A stretch of 64,000 bases of DNA, taken from positions 88,017-152,016 of the forward strand of contig JAUSAZ010000047.1 in assembly GCA_030652255.1 (NCBI GenBank). Direction: 5' to 3'. Source of the stretch: Myxococcales bacterium (GTDB taxonomy: Bacteria; Myxococcota_A; Polyangia; Polyangiales; Ga0077539). Numbering within the stretch: the first letter of the stretch is position 1; the number at the start of each line of letters is the position of its first letter. The notes under the pieces were generated by a model that made no database searches, was not told where the DNA came from, and saw only the letters and a list, made by a program, of their open reading frames with translations. The position numbers and the translations under genes are program-made. Shown here piece by piece: positions 1-8,031 of this stretch.

Positions 1-425
1 ATACGGGCCTCGTCGGTGGAGGTGCTGTCCCACGTCGAGGCGAGGAGCCCGATCGTCAGCGCCGACACGCTCGGAGGCTGCTCGCCCATGAGGTTCCCGA
101 GGCGATCGAAGGCCAGCGGGCTCACCTTCGGGAACATCTCCCGCGCCTTGCGCTCCGCGTCTGCCCACCCGGGGAGGTTGCGCCAGCGGGTTGAGCCCGG
201 GCGGTCGATGCCCTCGAGCTCGTCGAGGGTCTGGCGGGTGTACGTCGCCAGGCCCTTCTTGAGCTTCGGGCCGACGGGCTTGTGGCCGTTGACCGCCAGC
301 GAAATCATGGGCTGCGAGACACCGAGAACCTCGGCCGCGCGCTGCTGATCCTCGCCGAAGTCGGTGCGGAGGATCGTCTCCAACAGCCTCTTCAGCCGCT
401 CGTTGTTGGGGCCGTAGTCCGCCAT
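1..425 (-). CDS. Phage repressor-like helix-turn-helix protein, 3' end off the window
   Basis: Reading leftward from an ATG at 425, the first 141 residues are open to the window edge. Residues about 27 to 50 read as a helix-turn-helix of the Cro/C1 type (QQRAAEVLGVSQPMISLAVNG), with an A-V-L-G turn and a recognition helix beginning SQPMISLAV. The rest is unassigned. A GGAG ribosome-binding site lies five bases before the start. It is divergent from the Cro-like gene at 507 and shares its control region, the usual layout of a phage immunity switch, so it is the best candidate for the lysogeny repressor. The C-terminal part (protease or dimerisation domain) cannot be judged here. Confidence 0.8.
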   Translation of the reverse strand, partial: MADYGPNNERLKRLLETILRTDFGEDQQRAAEVLGVSQPMISLAVNGHKPVGPKLKKGLATYTRQTLDELEGIDRPGSTRWRNLPGWADAERKAREMFPKVSPLAFDRLGNLMGEQPPSVSALTIGLLASTWDSTSTDEAR

Positions 426-450
426 TACTCCAATCATAACGACCCCTTGC

Positions 451-503
451 GATTACGAGCGTCATTAGAACTTGCGCCCCGCCGATTACGACGGTAATAG
501 AAC
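451..503. promoter_or_regulatory. Candidate operator pair between the repressor and Cro-like genes
   Basis: Two 20-21 base direct repeats of the form GATTACGA..GT.AT.AGAAC lie at 451-471 and 484-503. The second contains a perfect dyad, ATTAC-GACG-GTAAT (485-498). The first has the same dyad with one mismatch (452-465). They fill the 81-base gap between divergent regulatory genes, and the second ends only three bases before the Cro-like start. Binding by the flanking HTH proteins is inferred from position. Confidence 0.65.
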
Positions 504-506
504 GGC

Positions 507-803
507 ATGGACCACGACACGCACCCCGGGGCGAAGGCCCTCCTTCGATGGCGCGAGGGCGCTGGCCTCACCCAGGCCGGGCTCGCAGATCGGATCGTTC
601 CGCCCGTCACCCAGGGCGCCGTTGCCCGCTGGGAAGATGCGACTGCGCAGCGCCCCGCGCTGTCGACGGCCGTCCAGATCCAGCGCCTCTCCCACGGCGA
701 GGTCGACGCGACGTTGTGGGGCTACCCGGCGGCTGAGGTGAACGCGGTCATGGGCGTGGTTGCCGAGCCCGCCGTCGACCCCCGCCCCTCGCCGGTGGCC
801 TGA
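507..803 (+). CDS. Cro-like small helix-turn-helix regulator
   Basis: A 98-residue protein. Residues about 8 to 50 form an XRE-type HTH (LLRWREGAGLTQAGLADRI, then VTQGAVARWED). In this family such proteins bind phage operators and steer lysis versus lysogeny. It is the first gene of the rightward early block and diverges from the repressor-like gene. There is no clear Shine-Dalgarno sequence: the repeat at 484-503 runs almost to the ATG, so the mRNA may be nearly leaderless and the operator overlaps the translation start. The C-terminal third is Ala/Pro/Val-rich and unassigned. Confidence 0.75.
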   Translation: MDHDTHPGAKALLRWREGAGLTQAGLADRIVPPVTQGAVARWEDATAQRPALSTAVQIQRLSHGEVDATLWGYPAAEVNAVMGVVAEPAVDPRPSPVA

Positions 804-806
804 GCG

Positions 807-923
807 ATGCGCCCCGCCCTCATCACCGTCGCCGTGCTCGCGCTCCTGGCCGTCGCCGCGCACACCGGCCTCGCCCTCGGCGCCAGCGTGGGCATGGCTT
901 CGGGCTTCGCGGGGAGGCGGTAG
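807..923 (+). CDS. Small predicted membrane protein (38 aa)
   Basis: ATG start three bases after the upstream stop. The product begins MRPALITVAVLALLAVAAH and is mostly one hydrophobic helix of about 20 residues with a short basic tail (GRR). No family is recognised. Its place between two tightly spaced early genes supports translation. It could be an early membrane-acting or host-interference peptide, but nothing in the sequence shows that. Confidence 0.45.
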   Translation: MRPALITVAVLALLAVAAHTGLALGASVGMASGFAGRR

Positions 924-926
924 CCG

Positions 927-1271
927 ATGGCCACCGCACGCATCGAGGGCGACCTCGACACCACCGCGCATCCCACGCGGATCGCTCGCATCCTTCGCCG
1001 CGCCGCGGATGGCTGTAGCCCCGAGGGGGCTGCGTCCGCGAAGGTACTCCGCGCCCTCGCCGACACCGTGATCGAAGGCCACCGCTTCGGCCCCGACGGC
1101 GGGCGCCTGACGGTCACCATGTCGCCCGGCGACGACGGGGCACTTCGCGAGGACGCCGACCTCACCGACACGCTGCGCGGGCTGCTGAAGCGGGCGCGAG
1201 ACGCCGGGCTCACGGGTCCCCTCGTCGAAGTGCGGTTCTCGCTGGTGATCAGCGACGACGGGGAGGGCTGA
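927..1271 (+). CDS. Hypothetical early phage protein
   Basis: 114 residues starting three bases after the previous stop. An N-terminal helical part (RIARILRRAADGCSPEG) is followed by a beta-rich half ending VEVRFSLVISDDGEG. No catalytic motif or membrane segment is visible and no family is recognised. Strong third-position GC bias and tight packing in the early operon support it as real. Confidence 0.6.
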   Translation: MATARIEGDLDTTAHPTRIARILRRAADGCSPEGAASAKVLRALADTVIEGHRFGPDGGRLTVTMSPGDDGALREDADLTDTLRGLLKRARDAGLTGPLVEVRFSLVISDDGEG

Positions 1272-1274
1272 CGC

Positions 1275-1592
1275 ATGGCCCCACACGTCCAGGAGAAGGC
1301 GTCGCGCGCCGGCCAGATCCGCGAGCTGCTGTCCGAGCTCGCCGCCCTCGACGGCCTCGTCACCCGCCACCACCCGCGGCTCCCGCTCGTCAGCTACGTC
1401 GACCCGGGCACGGGCGACCGGCTCTCCGCGGGCGAGCTGCTGGCGCGTGTCGAGCGTGAGGTCCGCGAGGCCCGGGCCCTCCTCGCCCGCGAGGAGCGCG
1501 GCCAGGGTCACGACGAGGCGGCAGAGCAGGGCGACGCGGTTCATGCACCCACGGTCGCGCTGGATCGCCAGCCGGGGGAGTTGGCGCCGTGA
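1275..1592 (+). CDS. Hypothetical early phage protein, helical
   Basis: 105 residues, largely charged helix with a coiled-coil tendency in residues about 45 to 85 (LLARVEREVREARALLAREER). It starts three bases after the preceding gene and its TGA overlaps the GTG of the next gene. No family is recognised. The acidic/basic helix suggests a small DNA- or protein-binding accessory factor, but this is only inference. Confidence 0.55.
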   Translation: MAPHVQEKASRAGQIRELLSELAALDGLVTRHHPRLPLVSYVDPGTGDRLSAGELLARVEREVREARALLAREERGQGHDEAAEQGDAVHAPTVALDRQPGELAP

Positions 1593-2119
1593 CGATTCGC
1601 CCAACCCCTTCGCCGACCCCTGCCGGCGGCACCTCGCGCCTCTCCGAGGGCCGCGTCATCGGCCGCCAGCACGCCGCTGAGGACCTCGACGCGACCTCCC
1701 GCGCCCTCGTCTCGCAGGGCAAGCCGTGGGCGACGCACGCCAAGCTCGCCGACGCCCTCGGCGTCTCCCCGCAGCGCTTCGATGACCTCTGCAAGGACGG
1801 CGACCCCGCCATCGCCGACGGCGACGTCGAGGCCTTGGGCGCGCGCTTCGCGGTCCCCTACTGGCGCCGCCGCATCGCCCGCATGGAGGCCGCGCTCGGT
1901 CAGTGCTGTCTCGACCTGCGCGATCTGGCGCTCGACGTGACCGGGCGCGTGGGCGCCCTCGCCGCGCGGGTGCGCCTCGCCGCGGCCGACGGCCACTACG
2001 ACGCGCGCGAGATCGACGACATCGAGGCCTTGACGCTGGGCGCCCAGGCCGAGCTCGCCGCCGTGATGGCCGCGTGCGCCGCGGCGCGGGCGAAGCTGCG
2101 GGCGGAGGACGGCCGGTGA
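1589..2119 (+). CDS. Early phage protein, possible regulator
   Basis: 176 residues from a GTG that overlaps the upstream stop (GTGA). Residues about 40 to 80 read SQGKPWATHAKLADALGVSP and could form a helix-turn-helix ahead of a long Ala-rich helical C-terminus. This resembles the general plan of phage CII/CP76-type regulators, but the likeness is too weak to name the protein. It sits just before the replication genes, where an activator or replication accessory would fit. Confidence 0.55.
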   Translation: MTIRPTPSPTPAGGTSRLSEGRVIGRQHAAEDLDATSRALVSQGKPWATHAKLADALGVSPQRFDDLCKDGDPAIADGDVEALGARFAVPYWRRRIARMEAALGQCCLDLRDLALDVTGRVGALAARVRLAAADGHYDAREIDDIEALTLGAQAELAAVMAACAAARAKLRAEDGR

Positions 2120-2298
2120 CCCCCGCCCAGCGCCAGAAGGCCGAGCGGCTCACCGTGGCGACGCTCCAGCGCCTCGCGGCGCTCCCGGGCATGGACACCG
2201 GGACCCTCGCGACGTGCGCCCGGCGGATGGCCGCCATCGTCCGGCGGCAGGCGCGGGCGGCGCTGGGGACGGCGAAGCGGAAGGCAGGTGCCCGGTGA
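2116..2298 (+). CDS. Small basic hypothetical protein (60 aa)
   Basis: GTG start overlapping the previous stop; the product starts VTPAQRQKAERLTVATLQRL and ends AKRKAGAR. It is basic and helical and could bind nucleic acid. Its own stop overlaps the GTG of the RNase H gene, so it is probably translationally coupled on both sides. No family is recognised. Confidence 0.5.
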   Translation: MTPAQRQKAERLTVATLQRLAALPGMDTGTLATCARRMAAIVRRQARAALGTAKRKAGAR

Positions 2299-2735
2299 AC
2301 CTCGTCGCGTACACCGACGGCTCGGGCACGATGGCCCACCTTCCGTGCGGCGCAGGCGTCGTGGTCTACGACGACGGCGTCCCGGTGCTCGAGGCCTCCC
2401 GCCCGCTGGGCCTCGGGACGAACAACCACGCGGAACTCTCCGCCATCCGCGTCGCCCTCGCCATCACCGACGACTGGCGCCACCGGCCGCTCACGATCCG
2501 CACCGACTCGGAGTACTGCCTCGGGGTCCTCACCGCCCCGCGGGGGCCGCGGTCCGACCAGAAGAACGGCCGGCTGATCCACCTCATCCGCCTCGCGATG
2601 GAGGGGCGGGACGTGGTCTTCGAGTTCGTGAAGGGCCACGCGAAGATCGAGGGCAACGAGCGCGCGGACAAGCTCGCCGGGCTCGCCCGCAAGCGCCAGC
2701 AGGTGGCCGTCCGGCCGATGGTAGGTGCCCCGTGA
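2295..2735 (+). CDS. rnhA: Ribonuclease HI
   Basis: 146 residues, the usual length for bacterial RNase HI, which cuts the RNA strand of RNA-DNA hybrids. The catalytic carboxylates are in place: D8 (YTDGSG), E47 (NNHAELSAI), D71 (RTDSEYC) and D125 (NERADKLAG), with the conserved His at 115 (GHAKIEGNE). The GTG start overlaps the upstream TGA; an upstream in-frame ATG would add 27 residues without RNase H character. In the phage it probably removes RNA primers or R-loops, and it sits at the head of the replication module. Confidence 0.93.
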   Translation: MNLVAYTDGSGTMAHLPCGAGVVVYDDGVPVLEASRPLGLGTNNHAELSAIRVALAITDDWRHRPLTIRTDSEYCLGVLTAPRGPRSDQKNGRLIHLIRLAMEGRDVVFEFVKGHAKIEGNERADKLAGLARKRQQVAVRPMVGAP

Positions 2736-3403
2736 CGAACCTCGGTCCCCCCGGGCACTGGAAGCTCCTGCCGCAGCTCGACCACCGGCACGGCGTGCCG
2801 CAACGCGACCGCGGCGTGCTCTTCCCGGGGCACACCCGGGGGCTGCCGTGCCCCGGCTGCGCGAGCGGGCGGCAGACGCCCACGGTGGCGCCGCCCAGCG
2901 GCCCCACGGCGCGGGAAACGCTTGCGCCGCAGTCGCCGCCGGCTGCCGAGCTTCCCCCCGCCCAGCGCCCCACGGTGCCCGTGCGGGGCGACCGCGCGAT
3001 GCCGCCGACGCTGCGGCCGGTGGCGGCAGCCCCCCAGCCGGCTCCCCCCTGGGCGCCGGTAGCAGCTCCCGCGACCGCAGCAGCAGCTCCCGCGCGGGTG
3101 ACGAGTCCCGAGGGGCCCACGGTGCGCGCCCGCATCGTGCTGGCCCTGGCCTCCATGGGCCCGGGTCCGCACGACGTGAACGCCCTGGTCGTCGCCGCGT
3201 GGAAGCGCTTCCCGGAGAGCTTCGGCCTCCGGGGCTACGAGTCGACCTACCCCGACTCGGGCCGCGTGCTCTCGAAGCTCGCCGGGTCCGACGGCGTCTG
3301 CGGCACCGGGTTCTGCGCCCGGGTCGACGGCGGCCGGATCCGGCTGACCCCCTACGGCGCCATGCGCGCCCGGCAGATGGAGGCGGAACATGGCGGACGG
3401 TAG
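2732..3403 (+). CDS. Hypothetical protein with Pro/Ala linker and possible winged helix
   Basis: 223 residues from a GTG overlapping the RNase H stop. An N-terminal segment contains a CPGC pair (LPCPGCASG, about residue 40), a long Pro/Ala-rich low-complexity linker spans about 50 to 125, and a compact C-terminal domain follows (about 130 to 220; LALASMGPGPHDVNALVVAA). The C-terminal domain has a winged-helix-like pattern and Cys in VCGTGFC. It overlaps the helicase-methyltransferase gene by 14 bases, so they are probably coupled. Function unknown; DNA binding is a guess. Confidence 0.6.
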   Translation: MTNLGPPGHWKLLPQLDHRHGVPQRDRGVLFPGHTRGLPCPGCASGRQTPTVAPPSGPTARETLAPQSPPAAELPPAQRPTVPVRGDRAMPPTLRPVAAAPQPAPPWAPVAAPATAAAAPARVTSPEGPTVRARIVLALASMGPGPHDVNALVVAAWKRFPESFGLRGYESTYPDSGRVLSKLAGSDGVCGTGFCARVDGGRIRLTPYGAMRARQMEAEHGGR

Positions 3404-6011
3404 TCAGAGGGCCTCGCTCGAGGCCCGGCAGTCGGATCAGCTCCAGGCCTACCTCGCCTTCGTCGCGGCGAAGAAGGCAGAGGCCGCGACCTTCGGCTTC
3501 GAGCCGGGGCCGGTCTCTCCCGTGCTCTTCCCCTTCCAGGCGGACCTTGTCCGCTGGGCGATCCGTCGCGGGCGCGCCGCGCTCTTCGCGAAGTTCGGCC
3601 TGGGGAAGAGCCTGATGCAGTTGGAGTGCGGGCGGCAGGTCTGCCTGCACACCGGCGGGCGCTTCCTCATCGTGGCGCCCCTCGGGGTGCGCGGGGAGTT
3701 CGTCCGCGACGCGGCGATGCTCGGCGTCGACCTCACCTTCGTGCGGCGCTCGGAAGAGGTGGTAGCCCCCGGGCTCTACCTCACCAACTACGAGAGCGTC
3801 CGGGACGGCAAGCTCGACCCGCACCTCTTCGACGGGGCATCCCTCGACGAGGCCGACGTGCTGCGCGGCTTCGGCGGGACCAAGACCTTCCGTGAGTTCA
3901 TGGCGACCTTCGCCGGGGACGACCGGCGCGACCGGTCGCAGCGCGTGCAGACGGCGGGGCTCCGCTACCGCTTCGTGGCGACGGCCACCCCGTCGCCCAA
4001 CGCGTACATCGAGCTCCTGGCCTACGCGGCCTTCCTCGGCGTGATCGACATCGGCCAGGCCAAGACGCGCTGGTTCAAGCGCAACAGCGAGAAGGCCGAC
4101 AGCCTCACCCTGCACCCGCACAAGGAGGCGGAGTTCTGGGCCTGGATGAGCACCTGGGCGATCTTCCTCGCCGCCCCCTCGGACCTCTCGCCGGCCTACA
4201 CCGACGCGCGCTACACCCTGCCCGCGCTCACGGTCACCTGGGAGGAGATCCCCGCTGACCACTCGACGGCCGGGTGCGAGAAGGACGGGCAGGCGAAGAT
4301 GTTCGCCGACGCCGCGGTGGGTGTCTCGGACGCCGCGCGGGTCAAGCGTACCTCCCTCCAGGCCCGTGTGGCGCGCGCGGTGGAACTCGTCGTCGCCGCG
4401 CAGGCCTCGGGTCCGACGCAGGTCGTGGTGTGGTGCGACCTCAACCCCGAGCAGCGGGCCCTCGAGAAGGCCTTCGCCGAGGTCGGGCTCTCGGTCTCCT
4501 CGCTCGACGGGAGCATGTCCATCGAGGCGCGCGAGGAGGAGATCGCGCGGTGGAAGAACCAGGAGACCTTCGTCTTCCTCAGCAAGCCCGTCATGTACGG
4601 CGCCGGCGTGAACCTCCAGCAGGCGCACGTGATGGTGTTCGTCGGGATCGGGTTCAAGGCCAAGGACATCATCCAGGCCGTCCACCGGATCCACCGCTTC
4701 CTCCAGCTGTGGGCCTGCGCCGTGCACCTGGTCTACACCGAGGCCGAGCGGAAGGTCCGCGCCGACCTCGAGCGCAAGTGGAAGCAGCACGACGCGCTCG
4801 TCGCGGCGATGACGGACCTCGTGCGCCGGCACGGGCTCACCGGCGGCGCGGCGGCCGAGGTCGGGCGCATCGCACTTGCGCCCCGCCACGAGGTCGCGGG
4901 CGAGCGCTTCACCCTCGTGCACAACGACACGGTGCTGGAGACGATGGCGATGGCCGACGACAGCGTCGACCTGATCGTCACCAGCATCCCCTTCTCCACG
5001 CAGTACGAGTACACGCCCTCGTATAACGACTTCGGGCACACCGACACCAACGACCACTTCTTCGCGCAGCTCGCCTTCCTCACGCGCGAGCTCCTGCGGG
5101 TGCTCAAGCCGGGCCGGGTCGCCGCGATCCACGTCAAAGACCGGATCGTCCCGGGCGGCCTCACGGGCCTCGGGTTCCAGACGGTCTACCCCTTCTCGGA
5201 CGACACCGTGGCGCACTTCACCGCGCACGGCTTCGCCTTCCTCGCGCGCAAGACCATCGTCACGGACGTCGTCCGGGAGAACAACCAGACCTACCGCCTC
5301 GGGTGGACGGAGCAGTGCAAGGACGGCTCGCGCATGGGCGCGGGGATGCCGGAGTACCTGCTCGTCTTCCGCAAGCCGCCGACCGATGCCTCCAGCGGGT
5401 ACGCCGACCAGCCGGTGGTGAAGGACAAGAAGACCTACACCCGCGGGCGCTGGCAGTTCGACGCGCATGGGTTCATGCGATCGAGCGGCAACCGGCCGCT
5501 GCGCGCAGAGGACCTCGTCGGCATCGCGCACGACCAGATGTTCAAGCGCTTCCGGGAGTACTCGCTCTCGTCGGTCTACGACCACGCGCAGTACGTCGCG
5601 ATCGCCGAGGGGGTCGATGCGCGAAACCTGCTGCCGACCACCTTCATGTTGCTCCAGCCGCAGAGCTGGCACCCGGACGTGTGGACCGACATCACCCGGA
5701 TGCTGACCCTCAACGGGGCGCAGTCGGCGGCGGGGCGGGAGCTCCATTTGTGCCCGCTGCAGTTCGACATCGTCGACCGCTGCATCGAGCAGTACTCCGA
5801 GCCCGGCGAGCTGGTCTTCGACCCCTTCGCGGGCCTCGGTACCGTCCCGATGCGGGCCGTGAAGTGGAAGCGCCGCGGTCGCGGGCACGAGCTCAACGCG
5901 CGCTACTTCGCCGACGCGGTGGCCTACTGCCGCGCTGAGGAGCAGAGCGTCACGGCCCCCACGCTCTTCGACCTCGACGCGGGCCTCTCGGGCCGGGCGG
6001 ACGCCGAATGA
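3390..6011 (+). CDS. Helicase fused to DNA methyltransferase
   Basis: 873 residues with two enzymatic halves. Residues 1 to about 480 are a superfamily-2 (SNF2-like) helicase: a short P-loop variant GLGKS at 70-74, DEAD at 153-156, TATPSPN near 198-204, and a late QAVHRIHRF motif. Residues about 500 to 870 are an amino-methyltransferase in beta order: motif IV is TSIPFS near 531 and the AdoMet-binding motif FDPFAGLGT is near 811. Motif IV differs from the usual (D/N/S)PP(Y/F) by having Ile for the first Pro. The protein likely methylates phage DNA at adenine N6 or cytosine N4 while translocating; its specificity cannot be read. Confidence 0.85.
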   Translation: MADGSQRASLEARQSDQLQAYLAFVAAKKAEAATFGFEPGPVSPVLFPFQADLVRWAIRRGRAALFAKFGLGKSLMQLECGRQVCLHTGGRFLIVAPLGVRGEFVRDAAMLGVDLTFVRRSEEVVAPGLYLTNYESVRDGKLDPHLFDGASLDEADVLRGFGGTKTFREFMATFAGDDRRDRSQRVQTAGLRYRFVATATPSPNAYIELLAYAAFLGVIDIGQAKTRWFKRNSEKADSLTLHPHKEAEFWAWMSTWAIFLAAPSDLSPAYTDARYTLPALTVTWEEIPADHSTAGCEKDGQAKMFADAAVGVSDAARVKRTSLQARVARAVELVVAAQASGPTQVVVWCDLNPEQRALEKAFAEVGLSVSSLDGSMSIEAREEEIARWKNQETFVFLSKPVMYGAGVNLQQAHVMVFVGIGFKAKDIIQAVHRIHRFLQLWACAVHLVYTEAERKVRADLERKWKQHDALVAAMTDLVRRHGLTGGAAAEVGRIALAPRHEVAGERFTLVHNDTVLETMAMADDSVDLIVTSIPFSTQYEYTPSYNDFGHTDTNDHFFAQLAFLTRELLRVLKPGRVAAIHVKDRIVPGGLTGLGFQTVYPFSDDTVAHFTAHGFAFLARKTIVTDVVRENNQTYRLGWTEQCKDGSRMGAGMPEYLLVFRKPPTDASSGYADQPVVKDKKTYTRGRWQFDAHGFMRSSGNRPLRAEDLVGIAHDQMFKRFREYSLSSVYDHAQYVAIAEGVDARNLLPTTFMLLQPQSWHPDVWTDITRMLTLNGAQSAAGRELHLCPLQFDIVDRCIEQYSEPGELVFDPFAGLGTVPMRAVKWKRRGRGHELNARYFADAVAYCRAEEQSVTAPTLFDLDAGLSGRADAE

Positions 6012-6286
6012 TCCCCGCCCTGGACCTCGCCCGCTTCGAGGCGTGGCTCGCCGTCGAGCGCGTGGGGAAGCACGACGTGCCGGGCTTCGAGCACGCCATG
6101 TTCTTCGCGTGGTGGCAGGCGGGGTGCCCCGCCGCGGGGGCCGCGGGGTCCGTGGCGGCGGCTGCCCCCATCGCCTCTCCCGCCGCCACGGGCCCGGCGC
6201 CGAGGCCCCGTGCGTCGGCGCCCCGGCCGCGCCCCACCGCTGTGCTGACCCGTCCCGCGCCGTCGATTCCCGGCGGCCTGTTCTGA
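6008..6286 (+). CDS. Hypothetical protein with low-complexity tail
   Basis: 92 residues; the ATG overlaps the stop of the helicase-methyltransferase gene (ATGA). The first 38 residues look folded (LDLARFEAWLAVERVGKHDV, then FFAWWQAGCP). The remainder is an Ala/Pro/Arg-rich, probably disordered tail. No family is recognised. Overlap with the preceding gene implies coupled expression and possibly a role as an accessory to that enzyme. Confidence 0.5.
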   Translation: MIPALDLARFEAWLAVERVGKHDVPGFEHAMFFAWWQAGCPAAGAAGSVAAAAPIASPAATGPAPRPRASAPRPRPTAVLTRPAPSIPGGLF

Positions 6287-6315
6287 CCACTCTGACCACG
6301 AAGGAGACCGAAACG

Positions 6316-6672
6316 ATGTCCACCCAGGAACGGAAGATCGAGACCCGCACCGTGTACGTGAAGCTCTCGCCCTCCGAGCAGCGCGAGCGCGCCATGCAGG
6401 CGACCGAGCTGGTGCGCCGCCACGACGAGGCCGACGCGCACCTCAAGCTCCAGACGAAGCTGCTGAAGCAGGAGGTCGAGAAGCACGCCGCGAAGCTGCG
6501 CGAGCTCGCCCTGGCCGCCCGCGAGGGGACCGAGCTGCAGGAGGTCACCTGCACCTGGGTGCCCGACTACGCCTCCGGCATCGCGCGGCTGCTGCGCGAC
6601 GACACCAACGCCGTGGTCGAGACGCGCTCGCTCACGAGCGAGGAGCGCCAGACCCAGATGTTCCTGAGCTGA
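6316..6672 (+). CDS. Hypothetical replication-region protein, coiled coil
   Basis: 118 residues, starting at an ATG eight bases after a strong AAGGAGA site (6301-6307), one of the best ribosome-binding sites in the early block. The middle is a long charged helix (about 15 to 75; LKLQTKLLKQEVEKHAAKLR) and the C-terminus is beta-rich (TCTWVPDYASG). No family is recognised. The good ribosome-binding site suggests a higher copy number than its coupled neighbours, for example a single-strand or scaffolding protein, but there is no motif to prove this. Confidence 0.6.
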   Translation: MSTQERKIETRTVYVKLSPSEQRERAMQATELVRRHDEADAHLKLQTKLLKQEVEKHAAKLRELALAAREGTELQEVTCTWVPDYASGIARLLRDDTNAVVETRSLTSEERQTQMFLS

Positions 6673-6678
6673 CCCGAC

Positions 6679-8031
6679 GTGAGCGCCCCCCTCGCCCTCC
6701 GGCCGTACCAGCTCGCCGCCATCGCGGACGTCTACCAGGCGTTCCGCGACGGCGCCGAGTCGGTGTGCCTCCAGCTGCCCACGGGCGGCGGGAAGACGCA
6801 CACCGCGGCCGGGGGCGTGATCGGGCCCACGGTCGCGCGCGGCAACCGGGTGCTCTTCATCGCGGACCTCGAGGAGATCCTCCTCGACACCGACAAGCGC
6901 CTCCGCGCGATGGGCCTGCCCGTGGGGCTCATCCTCGACGGCAAGGCCCTGGACCCCGAGGCGCCGGTCCAGGTCGCCAGCCAGCAGACGCTCGCCGCGT
7001 GGCAGAAGCGCGGGGCGGCGCTGCCTCCCTGCAACCGGGTGATCCTCGACGAGTGCCACATCGCGGGGGCCTCCACCGTGCGGTGGATGCTCGGCGCCCT
7101 GCGCGAGCGCGGCGCGAAACTCCTCGGGCTCACGGCCACGCCCTCGCGCGGTGACGGGCAGGCGCTCGACGAGTTCCAGCGCCTCGTGGTCGGCCCGCAG
7201 CCCCGCGAGCTCGTCGAAGCCGGCGCGCTGGTCCCGTGCGAGGTGTTCTCCCCGCCCGGCGCCCAGGACGGCTGCGCGATGGACCCCGTCGACGCCGTGC
7301 GGCTCTTCGCCAGCGACCGGCGCGCCATCGTGTTCGCGACCACGGACGCCGAGGCGACCCGCATCACCGCCGACCTCAACCGCATGGGCCAGCCGTCGAT
7401 GCTGGTGCTGGGGAAGACGAAGAAGGCCGAGCGCCGGGCCGCCCGCGACCGCCTCGCGGCGGGCGACGTCCGCCACCTGGTCACCGTGAGGGCGCTGCAG
7501 AAGGGCTTCGATGCGCCGCTCATCGACACGATCGTGCTCACGACGCCGTGCACGCTGACGGACTACCTCCAGCGCGTGGGCCGGGGCGTGCGGCCGTCGC
7601 CCGCGACCGGGAAGACCTCGGCCCTCGTGGTCGACCTGCGCGGCGCGGTCTACGTCCACGGCCTCCCGCTGGATGACCGGCAGTGGACCCTCTCCGGCCG
7701 GCAGGGCCGGGAGACGCTCCCCAACCTGCGCCGCTGCCTCGACTGCCACGCGATCTTCCCGCCCGCCCGGCGGTGCCCGCGCTGCGGGTCCTGTCGGATG
7801 ACCGACCCCCGCCCCCTCCGCATCCAGCAGGCGGAGCTCATCGCGCAGTCGGGTGTCCCGGCGTCCGTCCGCGCCGAGGCGCACGTCCAGCAGCGCACGA
7901 GCGTGCTGCTGCGGATGAAGCCCCGCCTCACCAGCTCCCAGGCCCGCTTTGCCGCCCTCGTCGCCGCCCCCGCGTGGGTCCGCGAGGCCTTGAACTTCTC
8001 GCATCAGGAGGTCCGCCGTGCAGCCCGGTAA
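6679..8031 (+). CDS. DEAD/DEAH-type helicase with C-terminal zinc ribbon
   Basis: 450 residues, superfamily 2. Motif I LPTGGGKT (about 33-40), motif II DECH (about 124), motif III TATPS (about 154) and motif VI QRVGRGVR (about 300) are all present. A four-Cys zinc ribbon, CLDCHAIFPPARRCPRCGSC, lies at about 353-372. RAD25/UvsW-like phage helicases of this size unwind recombination or replication intermediates. The GTG start at 6679 directly precedes the helicase core. The gene overlaps the VRR-NUC nuclease by 14 bases, so the two products probably act on the same DNA structures. Confidence 0.88.
   Translation: MSAPLALRPYQLAAIADVYQAFRDGAESVCLQLPTGGGKTHTAAGGVIGPTVARGNRVLFIADLEEILLDTDKRLRAMGLPVGLILDGKALDPEAPVQVASQQTLAAWQKRGAALPPCNRVILDECHIAGASTVRWMLGALRERGAKLLGLTATPSRGDGQALDEFQRLVVGPQPRELVEAGALVPCEVFSPPGAQDGCAMDPVDAVRLFASDRRAIVFATTDAEATRITADLNRMGQPSMLVLGKTKKAERRAARDRLAAGDVRHLVTVRALQKGFDAPLIDTIVLTTPCTLTDYLQRVGRGVRPSPATGKTSALVVDLRGAVYVHGLPLDDRQWTLSGRQGRETLPNLRRCLDCHAIFPPARRCPRCGSCRMTDPRPLRIQQAELIAQSGVPASVRAEAHVQQRTSVLLRMKPRLTSSQARFAALVAAPAWVREALNFSHQEVRRAAR

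Noticed and set aside
1656..6554. A 1,632-codon open frame on the minus strand across the replication genes
   Set aside because: It is antisense to RNase H, helicase-methyltransferase and others. Composition is Arg/Gly/Glu low complexity, an effect of GC-rich third codon positions.
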